Assembly: GCA_008828725.1 (NCBI GenBank)
Contig: MEHQ01002657.1
Span: 701,478 to 765,477, forward strand
Length of the DNA stretch: 64,000 nucleotides
Reading direction: 5' to 3'
Source of the DNA: Saccharina japonica
Taxonomy: Eukaryota; Sar; Phaeophyceae; Laminariales; Laminariaceae
Shown here: positions 41,401 to 51,700 of the stretch, piece after piece
Layout: every line of letters begins with the position of its first letter
Numbering within the stretch: the first letter of the stretch is position 1
Notes under the pieces: model-generated
Seen by the model: the letters and a program-made list of their open reading frames with translations, nothing else
Databases searched by the model: none
Told to the model about the DNA's origin: nothing
Program-made: the position numbers and the translations under genes

Positions 41401-42601
41401 TAATATATACAAGGGCTCCGCTCCGCGGGCGGCTGACGCCGCCCGCTACGCTCGCNCAAGGAAAGGGGCAGAAGAGGCCCATGATGTATAGTGCAAGCAA
41501 AAGCACCGACTTGAAAATGCCAAGAGGTTCATGGTAAGAGGTTCATGGTGCACAGGGAAGAAACGGCGGACTTGACATGCATGCAAAACATGCTCGGGAT
41601 GCACACTAGCTCCATGCTCCAGGACAACAAAGAAGCTGTATGATCGAAAGAGAAAGCACAGCAACACGGCTCACAGCACGGCGCTGCGCTGCCTGCGGTG
41701 GTGTGTGTGATTTGTACCTACCTTCGTGAGTATGTGTGGTAGTGCAACAACAACAAACGGTGGTATATATTACTTCGTACTTTGTATGTATGAAAGAGAA
41801 AGCACAGCACAGCTCGGTCGTCAAGTTGTGAAGTACGAAAAACAGGAAATCAATAAAACTGAGAAAGAAGAAAGACGTACACATTTGTACGTACGTACAT
41901 ACGAGTATACTCGTACGTACTCGTACTCGAAAAAAAAAAAAAAAAAATCCATCGGACCCATTGCGCCGCAAAAAAACAAAAAAAAGTTTTGACGTCTTTC
42001 GCATTCTGTCAGCCTTGATGCTCTCCGTCCCTCCGCGATCACGTCGCCATCGATTCGGTCCGGGTCAAGCTCTACTGCCTCTCTGCCCCAGTGAACCCCG
42101 TGGCCCGCCTCGCATGGAGCCCGGTGCTCACCGTGGCCCTCGTTCGCCCGCTCCATCATGATGGTGTTCAAACTGCCGGGGTTTCTCTTCAAATCCTATT
42201 TGTTCCGATAAATAAGCATCGCTTGGATTTTATTTTACAGGACCAAAAGACCCTTATATTTTCGGACATGCTGCAGCAGCAACGCAGACAAAGCGCCTTC
42301 ATGCTTCCCTCGTGTCTCGGTGGACACGCCACGCCTNGCCACGAAAAAGGCGACGGCGCTCCTTCTGACCCCCCCTCTACTGGCCAGCGCCCTCCCATAC
42401 CCGCGATGGCGTCGGGCTCGCCCGCGCTGCCGTGCTGTCTAGGCACACACACGAACCCAAAACTGAAAGAGGAAGAAGCCTCTCGCCAACTAAAGTATAC
42501 TGGTATAGGGAACAAAGAGAGAGAGAGAACGAGCAAGTAATGAACGGAGGCGGTGTTCGAAGTGGGAGCTCTGAGAGTGCAGGGATGAGGGATCCCTGGG
42601 C
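41398..42601 (+). repeat. Segment A of the triplicated block, copy L
   Basis: This segment recurs inverted at 54726-55842 and directly at 56151-57078, at clearly less than full identity. It starts at a hairpin (GCGGGCGGC TGAC GCCGCCCGC) and contains CATCGATTCGGTCCGGGTCA and GACATGCTGCAGCAGCAACG. Long frames are open on both strands (for example DHVAIDSVRVKLYCLSAPV on the plus strand), without a recognised family. The single N bases at 41456 and 42337 lie where the other copies have G and A. Confidence 0.7.
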
Positions 42602-42794
42602 GAGATATCTGTAAGTGTGTCTATGTACGATCATACCCTTATTACTGAGCATAGTAAATACTAGTAAATAGGACCAAATAGTGTTAGTAAAAATAGTGAA
42701 TTATCTACCTGGTAGGTTTTTGTATGCACCGTAAGTCCTATTTACTAGTGTTGACTAGTATTTACTAGTATTTACTAGTATTTAGTATGGTCCC
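42602..42794. mobile_element. ACCATAGTAAATAGGACC-type MITE between segments A and B
   Basis: GCATAGTAAATACTAGTAAA, GGTAGGTTTTTGTATGCACC and several ACTAGTATTT units end at TATGGTCCCCC. The corresponding spacers in copies R and T are unrelated sequence, so segments A and B became linked, or were interrupted, differently in each copy. Confidence 0.6.
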
Positions 42795-43577
42795 CCGTAA
42801 TAGTAGTAATAGTAGTAATAGCACTAATAGCACTAATAGCACTAATAGCACTGTAGACCTGGTGCCAGCTGGCTGTTCTGCCGGCTGTTTGCGATCCCAA
42901 CTAACTCCTGAGCTTGCGGCAGGGCTGAAAACTGAAAATCCCCAGCAATACACAGCAGGTTACATAGAAGGTTGCATAGCGGAAACTATGGATATCATAT
43001 TACAGCCGCACCAGATACCAAAGGGTTTATGTATGATCTCGGATCTGGTGTATTTCTATACTATTAATATGATACCGTCTGCATGCGTGTGTTATTCACA
43101 TGAAACCGTTAGTTTTACCCGTCGACATTCAGTATCCACCGTGTCCGTGCTGAATCTTCATGCTATGTACGTACCTGGTAGAGAGATACAAGCTCCGTGG
43201 TGACAAAAGCACGAGGCAGAGATGCTGCTAGAATAACCAAAAGGCAATGCAATGCCATGCCATCGTCTGGATACGAGAAGCGCAACATGCACACGCCAGC
43301 AACCCAGATACAGTGAACAAGAGTCAAACGGCAGACAACGAAAGACATAAAACGACAAAAGCAAAAAAGACGAAAGCCAAAAAAGAATGAGAGACATCGT
43401 AGATAGTCAAATAAATCACCAGCCAAACACTCTGACATGAAGACGGGGCATAAAGACTAGTCCGCAGGTAGCAAAACGCCAGCGTACAGCTCCAGAGCTA
43501 CGGCAACCTATAGGCTGTAGCATACAGCATACAGCATACAGCATAGAGCACCTGCTGCTGCAACAACGCCAACTTAC

Positions 43578-43712
43578 CGTCTTGAAATGCAGATCGGAGA
43601 GGGTGATCTTGGCCTCCAGCAAGGAAATGTCGACATTGTCCTTCGTGAACCCGTCCAGCCAACGCCCGCATATGTCGTTCACTTTTCGTTCTACGAAGCT
43701 CGTCATAGCCAA
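43578..43712 (-). CDS. First exon of a VPS13-like (chorein N-terminal) protein, copy L
   Basis: The 135-bp frame encodes MAMTSFVERKVNDICGRW, then FTKDNVDISLLEAKITL and SDLHFKT, ending at ACG|GTAAGT. This is the start of the chorein N-terminal domain: a helix followed by x-x-Val-Asp-Ile-x-Leu-x-x-x-x-Ile-x-Leu-x-Asp-Leu. The domain caps VPS13/ATG2-type bridge proteins that move lipids between membranes. A second Met at codon 3 is an alternative start. No exon 2 was found. Identical copies lie at 53557 (plus) and 58027 (minus). Confidence 0.7.
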
Positions 43713-44116
43713 CAGATACCTGGTACCAAGCTGTACCAGTACACTAGTCTACGCCTTTTGCGTGTACGCCTCCCTGCACATGTCACACGACGCACGACAC
43801 GCCCAAACACACACGGCACAAAGTTAGCGTCAATACTATTGTTTTGAAAGCACACTTCGGTGAGGCTGCGAAGAACCAACACTCCGAACACACTGCTGTC
43901 GCCAAGACTGGACGACAGCCTCGATGTGAGTTGGCTAGGTAATACTAAGTTATTAGCTGGCGTTAGTTGGCTGGGCATTACAGTTATACGAAGTATAGTT
44001 GGAGCAGTGTTAACCATCTGACTATTTGGGGTTTCCTCGTTTGTAGGGAGGGTTGTTTGTATATAGGCCTGGGAGTTGCACTCCAAGTCGTCGACTAGTT
44101 ATTAGTTGGCTAGGCA

Positions 44117-45283
44117 TTGCAGTTATATAGTTGGAGCGGCGCCCACTATCCGACTATTAATAGTTCGGTTTCTTTGTTCGTAGTAAGGCTTGTTTGGTGT
44201 ACAGTATCATATATTTCGTATGTATGTAAACTTAAGCCATTTTGTGTTATTTTTGCCTCAGGCGATGCCTTCAGCGGGATGGGGGGAGCGTACTCATTTG
44301 TTACTTACCTTGAGTAATTTAACCAATGACCACGCATCCCTTTCGAGACGGAGGCATNCCTTTCGAGACGGGGCACCCTTCCTACTCCTAATAGAGAGCA
44401 GTAATGGAGGCACCTCCATCATTCGGGTTAGGGTTACGTTTTTTCCATATACTGGTACTACGTAGAGACTTTTCCCATATCATGTCTACGTGTGTGTGGG
44501 GGGGTGGCTCGCTTACTCAAGTCGGCAAAATACAGATAGTCGGCACCGAAACAAAAAGTAGTCGTGCTCACAGCCCTATTGGCCTATTGGTTGAGGTATA
44601 GAGGTGGCGGAGTGGTAAGCAGATAATCGACAGACAAATGACCTACAGATAGATGACCTACAGATAGGTTATCTACGGATAGATAATCTAGATCATGTAG
44701 TTCCTCGCCGGCAGTTGTGAGAGGTTGTGCTAGGACCTGCACAAAGATCCGACCTACACAGTAGGAACCATGTGCTACAGTAGATCCTACAGATCATACA
44801 GATCATACAGATCATACAGATCATACAGATCATACCGGGAATATATCTGCTTGAATGATCTACAGTAGATGATGCTGCTCGAGATCATGAAGTGGCAACG
44901 ATCTGTATGATCTGTCGGAGGTGTGAACTATTATATCTGTATTTAGCCGACAAAAACTTGCTCGCAACCCCCCCCCCGGCGGCAAGAAACAAATGAGTAC
45001 CCCTCCCCACGACTACGACCACGACGACATGAGTACTCCCCACCCTCCTACACGGGCGAGGGAGGGGGGTCCGAGGAGACTCCCCCCGAGGACCCCCTTG
45101 AAGGCGCCGCCGGAGGCAAAACCTCTACGATATTTGGCTATTTGCTATTTGGATTATTTTTACGCATAACAAAGGATATAATAAGATAATACCTGGTGCC
45201 CTGGTACTAAACCTGCCTTCCTACAAACAAGGACATTCAATTATGAATAGTCGGGATAGTTGGCACCGCTTCAAGTAACTGCA
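44117..45283. mobile_element. Foldback-like element with about 80-bp inverted ends
   Basis: TTGCAGTTATATAGTTGGAG, CCACTATCCGACTATT and TTTGTTCGTAGTAAGGC at the left are imperfectly inverted at 45200-45283. An extra direct copy of the end lies at 43975-44080. The interior holds two poly-G/GTACTCAT repeats and a GATC-rich hairpin tract. Related ends occur at 24560-24690. Confidence 0.5.
44640..44880. repeat. GATC-rich tandem and inverted words
   Basis: ACAGATCATACAGATCATAC is repeated five times in tandem (44780-44835). Around it lie TACAGATAGATGACC, GATCTACAGTAGATGATG and ATCTGTATGATCTGTCGG, able to pair with the array. It is mirrored in copy R and repeated in copy T. Confidence 0.65.
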
Positions 45284-45795
45284 AGACGCAGCCGAGCAAT
45301 ATACGGGGTGTGCACGTAGTTCGAGTCAGCCGCAATCACAGCCCTAGACACCACTCCACGGCAACGCTGTCGCCAGTAGCATGCAGTAGCAGTGTAGATG
45401 CGGGGCTTGTTTTCGGCTGTACAGTAAAACAGGCTGTATGTAGCAGGCCCTGTGTGGCTATATCGCGCGGTCGCATATGACAAAATATACCAGGTGTAGT
45501 AATAGTACAACAGCAGTGCGGTGACACGCCATATACCGATACGGTATGCCCTAGACATGTTTTTAAGCATGTGGTGTATGTGTGTTCCGTGTGTCTTTTT
45601 TCGTTGTTGTGCAACATGTATATATAGGCAGGTCGTAGAACTGGTTGTCCTCGCTTCTGCCTGTGTCTTCTGCCTGCCTGGCACCCCGACTGAGCCTTCT
45701 GTCTGCTCTCGTTCATGACCACTTTCATACGAACAGCACACCCCGCATTTAGTACGGGCGATCGAAGTATGGTATATATGTTTTTTTTTTTTGTA

Positions 45796-45965
45796 AACAG
45801 CCGTGAGATCGAGGATTTGGTCGAAACTCATCTTTGCATAGCTGAGTGTGATGACTTCCGATCGCGCGTAGTATTATATATATATATTTAAACAACAGCT
45901 GTGAACTCGAGGATTTCGTCGAAACTCATCTTTGCTAGCTGAGGGTAATACTTCGATCGAGTATA
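45796..45965. repeat. Two tandem CGATCGAAG modules
   Basis: Two copies of the 65-bp module (GTGAGATCGAGGATTTGGTC and GTGAACTCGAGGATTTCGTC versions). The right arm equivalent (51312-51480) differs by several bases and indels in the first module. Confidence 0.6.
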
Positions 45966-47089
45966 TGATACCTAGTACCTGGTATATAGATATGATATGA
46001 TATGATATGATATGATATGGCACAGGGTGGAGAGACGAGCTTCGAGAAAAAAAAAAAAACATTTTTCAAATTTTCGATCTCACAGCTCATGTGTTTTATT
46101 TCCAAATACCAAATACCCTTCGTATCGGGTATTAAATAGTATCCTTCGTACAAATATACGATACCTGCCCGTACACTGTAATGTAATAATATTATAGATC
46201 CTTTCGCCTTTGTGTGACCACGGGCTGCTTTTTTTTTTATTAAAAAAATCACCGTAATAATGGTGGTAAACGCCCCGGGGGGGGGGGCGCTATGAATTTT
46301 CGAGCGCAAAAAGGCGACCCGAGGCGTTTACCATGTGCCCGGGGTGTATTCTGGATAAAAATCCCTGGACCTTTCACCCCCCGGGGAGAGAACAATAAGA
46401 AAAACAAGCAAAAGGGTGCGATTTTTGTACCTTTTGTCTACTACGGTAAATATTATATGAGAGTCTTGACTTCGCGCAGGGGTGCGAAGTTTTTTTTTTT
46501 GCACTCGATTTGTCCAGAACGGGAAGGTTGCTTTTTAATACCGAATGCCAATACCGAACAAGGTGTTTTCGGAAATATCTGGTCGATAGAGAGCCTTACG
46601 AAAATATAATGTTCGACTTCATTATCAATACTCGTAGCACCCTACCACTTGTCGATAAAATGAGCGCTGAAAAGCGATGATAGCACCTAGCACCGCTGTG
46701 CGAACTCAACGCTCTTTGTGGTCATGTAGTATCAATAGTATTAATAGTATTTAGTAATATTACTAACAACAGTAGTAATATTAATAGTATTAATAGTAGT
46801 AGCTGTCACCATGGGAAACACTTTCGACAATCACCAAAAAACCGACCGAGCCAGTTTCGTTTCCGGTCCACGACACTGCTGCGTGTCTTCTTGGGTTGTA
46901 TTTGTGTCCGCCTCTGCCATCTGGCGCAGCAGCCAAAGGTCAGGGGTTTAAAAAAACGGGGACTTTTAATCCCTCTCCCCGGGTTTTTCCGTCAAGGCAC
47001 GTCCGTCAAGGCATTATCCTTGACGCCGTCGGTAAAGGGTAGGAATGCCGTCTCCTGACATATTTGGCTAAGCGCAGTATTGCACAGAT

Positions 47090-47700
47090 GCTCCGAGTAC
47101 CTTGGAGAAAAGTAAGGAGTATTGGAGATAAAATACTTCAGGTACTTCGTGTACTCGCAGTATTTGGGCTATGTACTTCGGAATACTGCTCGTACTCGGA
47201 GTATTTCGAGATTCTGTACTGCAGATACTGCCATACTCGGAGTATTCGGGGTCCGATACTGCGGGTACTCCTTGTATTCGCAGTATTTGTACTGCTTATG
47301 CTCCAAGTACCCCGAGTATTCAGGCCGCCAGTACTCTAATACTCTCAGTACTCAGAGTACGAACTGTTATCGATACTCGGAGTATACTCGGCGTATCAAG
47401 TATATTAGGAGCATCTTTGCATAATTTTCAAGGTTCCGCCGTCATGCCTCGCAGGTTCTGGGAGCATGTAACTGGCGTTTTAGCATTTCAAAATGCACAT
47501 ATATATGCTTCCATTACCTGGAAGTAAAATTAGTAGAGTATTTTCGATTAAAAAAATCAGGTACTTTGTGTACTCGCAGTACTTCGGTGTTCAGTTCTCT
47601 CGATACTCGGAGTGCTCCGAGTAATTTAGATGTTTGTACTCCGGGTACTTCTTGTACTCGAGGATAAGTGCTGCTCATACTCCCAGTATTACCGCCGTAC
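47090..47700. repeat. TACTCGGAGTA palindromic word array
   Basis: Dense, irregularly spaced words of the type TACTCGGAGTAT, TACTCGCAGTATT and AGTACTC, many of them self-inverse, spaced at roughly 10-25 bp. Short frames in it (Tyr/Ser/Cys/Leu-rich) are repeat translations. It is mirrored at 49573-50183. Confidence 0.65.
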
Positions 47701-48545
47701 CATACTATACATACTATTAATATATACTACCTGTACCGCCGTGGTATGTGGTATCATACGTACGTACCATACGAGTACCTGTCGAAAGTCGAAAGATGAC
47801 AGGCTCAGTTCGAGATACTCCGCGAACTTCCGAATTCCGACCCAAGACTACTCGTATATATCATACGTAGCGATGCTTTTGTGCCTTTGCCCCTCTGCGA
47901 TGGTGAACTGGCTCGACAAGATCTATGATTTGTTATATTTTGGCTCAAGAATTGTGGAATTATTTTACGCAGTAAAATGATGCCTAGACGGCACCCACAT
48001 GGTACAATGGGATACCCTGCTCCCAGAAAACTAAACACAGAAAACACCCTTCGGGCTAACCCGCTACGTTTACGTTTCGGCCCCGTACCGCCGAGAAAAA
48101 AAAACGGAAACCCTGGCCACACTTTTGTGCTACTATGTTACACTCTACCATAACCTTACTCCCCCCCCCCCCCCCCCTCTTGAGCGTTAGGGCGGGACGG
48201 TGGGGAAAAAACGCTCAAACCAATACCAACCTCTGCTCGCTGCACCTCTCCTTGCGCTCTGCGTGCTGCTCTGCTGTTCGCTTCGCTGCTTGCCAGCAAG
48301 TGTCCAGCTTCCACAACACTTTCCCATAACGCCTTCCACTTTATTACAACCCCTTTTCCCTCCCACATTCTTGCCTGTTCAAATTACACAAACTCCATAT
48401 TCGAAATGAGTTTGAATATATTAAATGAATCGTAGGAATAGATCACAACGCGTATTATACGATATACGATGCCAGTAACAACTATCGTAACGCCTGTTCG
48501 ACTCGTCTTTCTACTCTCTACTGCAACAACACGGATCACAGCTAT

Positions 48546-48727
48546 CTTAGGATTGGTGGGTCTGGATTACTGGATTGGTCAAGTGTGCGATCCCGGCACT
48601 CCGTCCATCGTGCTGCTTCTCTCCCACCACCCGCAGCGCGGCGGCGGCACCGAGCGCGATGAGCCTCTTCTAGATAGTCTTTTCGGGTCGCCCTTGCCCC
48701 TCCACGTATCCGCCCCCACTCCTCCGC
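48546..48727. other. Central spacer of the large palindrome
   Basis: 182 bp of unique, GC-rich sequence between the arms. It is open in several frames (CDPGTPSIVLLLSHHPQRG on plus) but no family is recognised. It could be the original sequence at the inversion breakpoint. Confidence 0.7.
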
Positions 48728-51700
48728 ATAGCTGTGATCCGTGTTGTTGCAGTAGAGAGTAGAAAGACGAGTCGAACAGGCGTTACGATAGTTGTTACTG
48801 GCATCGTATATCGTATAATACGCGTTGTGATCTATTCCTACGATTCATTTAATATATTCAAACTCATTTCGAATATGGAGTTTGTGTAATTTGAACAGGC
48901 AAGAATGTGGGAGGGAAAAGGGGTTGTAATAAAGTGGAAGGCGTTATGGGAAAGTGTTGTGGAAGCTGGACACTTGCTGGCAAGCAGCGAAGCGAACAGC
49001 AGAGCAGCACGCAGAGCGCAAGGAGAGGTGCAGCGAGCAGAGGTTGGTATTGGTTTGAGCGTTTTTTCCCCACCGTCCCGCCCTAACGCTCAAGAGGGGG
49101 GGGGGGGGGGGGAGTAAGGTTATGGTAGAGTGTAACATAGTAGCACAAAAGTGTGGCCAGGGTTTCCGTTTTTTTTTCTCGGCGGTACGGGGCCGAAACG
49201 TAAACGTAGCGGGTTAGCCCGAAGGGTGTTTTCTGTGTTTAGTTTTCTGGGAGCAGGGTATCCCATTGTACCATGTGGGTGCCGTCTAGGCATCATTTTA
49301 CTGCGTAAAATAATTCCACAATTCTTGAGCCAAAATATAACAAATCATAGATCTTGTCGAGCCAGTTCACCATCGCAGAGGGGCAAAGGCACAAAAGCAT
49401 CGCTACGTATGATATATACGAGTAGTCTTGGGTCGGAATTCGGAAGTTCGCGGAGTATCTCGAACTGAGCCTGTCATCTTTCGACTTTCGACAGGTACTC
49501 GTATGGTACGTACGTATGATACCACATACCACGGCGGTACAGGTAGTATATATTAATAGTATGTATAGTATGGTACGGCGGTAATACTGGGAGTATGAGC
49601 AGCACTTATCCTCGAGTACAAGAAGTACCCGGAGTACAAACATCTAAATTACTCGGAGCACTCCGAGTATCGAGAGAACTGAACACCGAAGTACTGCGAG
49701 TACACAAAGTACCTGATTTTTTTAATCGAAAATACTCTACTAATTTTACTTCCAGGTAATGGAAGCATATATATGTGCATTTTGAAATGCTAAAACGCCA
49801 GTTACATGCTCCCAGAACCTGCGAGGCATGACGGCGGAACCTTGAAAATTATGCAAAGATGCTCCTAATATACTTGATACGCCGAGTATACTCCGAGTAT
49901 CGATAACAGTTCGTACTCTGAGTACTGAGAGTATTAGAGTACTGGCGGCCTGAATACTCGGGGTACTTGGAGCATAAGCAGTACAAATACTGCGAATACA
50001 AGGAGTACCCGCAGTATCGGACCCCGAATACTCCGAGTATGGCAGTATCTGCAGTACAGAATCTCGAAATACTCCGAGTACGAGCAGTATTCCGAAGTAC
50101 ATAGCCCAAATACTGCGAGTACACGAAGTACCTGAAGTATTTTATCTCCAATACTCCTTACTTTTCTCCAAGGTACTCGGAGCATCTGTGCAATACTGCG
50201 CTTAGCCAAATATGTCAGGAGACGGCATTCCTACCCTTTACCGACGGCGTCAAGGATAATGCCTTGACGGACGTGCCTTGACGGAAAAACCCGGGGAGAG
50301 GGATTAAAAGTCCCCGTTTTTTTAAACCCCTGACCTTTGGCTGCTGCGCCAGATGGCAGAGGCGGACACAAATACAACCCAAGAAGACACGCAGCAGTGT
50401 CGTGGACCGGAAACGAAACTGGCTCGGTCGGTTTTTTGGTGATTGTCGAAAGTGTTTCCCATGGTGACAGCTACTACTATTAATACTATTAATATTACTA
50501 CTGTTGTTAGTAATATTACTAAATACTATTAATACTATTGATACTACATGACCACAAAGAGCGTTGAGTTCGCACAGCGGTGCTAGGTGCTATCATCGCT
50601 TTTCAGCGCTCATTTTATCGACAAGTGGTAGGGTGCTACGAGTATTGATAATGAAGTCGAACATTATATTTTCGTAAGGCTCTCTATCGACCAGATATTT
50701 CCGAAAACACCTTGTTCGGTATTGGCATTCGGTATTAAAAAGCAACCTTCCCGTTCTGGACAAATCGAGTGCAAAAAAAAAAACTTCGCACCCCTGCGCG
50801 AAGTCAAGACTCTCATATAATATTTACCGTAGTAGACAAAAGGTACAAAAATCGCACCCTTTTGCTTGTTTTTCTTATTGTTCTCTCCCCGGGGGGTGAA
50901 AGGTCCAGGGATTTTTATCCAGAATACACCCCGGGCACATGGTAAACGCCTCGGGTCGCCTTTTTGCGCTCGAAAATTCATAGCGCCCCCCCCCCCGGGG
51001 CGTTTACCACCATTATTACGGTGATTTTTTTAATAAAAAAAAAAGCAGCCCGTGGTCACACAAAGGCGAAAGGATCTATAATATTATTACATTACAGTGT
51101 ACGGGCAGGTATCGTATATTTGTACGAAGGATACTATTTAATACCCGATACGAAGGGTATTTGGTATTTGGAAATAAAACACATGAGCTGTGAGATCGAA
51201 AATTTGAAAAATGTTTTTTTTTTTTTCTCGAAGCTCGTCTCTCCACCCTGTGCCATATCATATCATATCATATCATATCATATCTATATACCAGGTACTA
51301 GGTATCATATACTCGATCGAAGTATTACCCTCAGCTAGCAAAGATGAGTTTCGACGAAATCCTCGAGTTCACAGCTGTTGTTTAAATATATATATATAAT
51401 ACTACGCGCGATGGAAGCATCCCACACAGCTTGCAAAGATGAGTTTCGACCAAATCCTCGATCTCACGGCTGTTTAAAAAACAAAAAACATATATACCAT
51501 ACTTCGATCGCCCGTACTAAATGCGGGGTGTGCTGTTCGTATGAAAGTGGTCATGAACGAGAGCAGACAGAAGGCTCAGTCGGGGTGCCAGGCAGGCAGA
51601 AGACACAGGCAGAAGCGAGGACAACCAGTTCTACGACCTGCCTATATATACATGTTGCACAACAACGAAAAAAGACACACGGAACACACATACACCACAT

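Larger units (their letters stand above)
42795..48545 (+). repeat. Palindrome arm L (segment B), 5.75 kb
   Basis: The reverse complement of this arm is 48728-54474. Paired positions sum to 97269 from 42795 to about 45830 and to 97273 from about 46290 to the centre, a net 4-bp difference. Visible divergence sits in a cluster at 45835-45860. The arm carries one chorein-type exon, a foldback-like element, two CGATCGAAG modules and a TACTCGGAGTA tract. The outer end is a GTAATAGTA repeat at 42797. An N at 44358 lies where copy R has C and copy T has T. Confidence 0.95.

Noticed and set aside
44780..44835. CRISPR-like array (ACAGATCAT repeats)
   Set aside because: The repeats are 10-bp back-to-back units without spacers, in a eukaryotic context.
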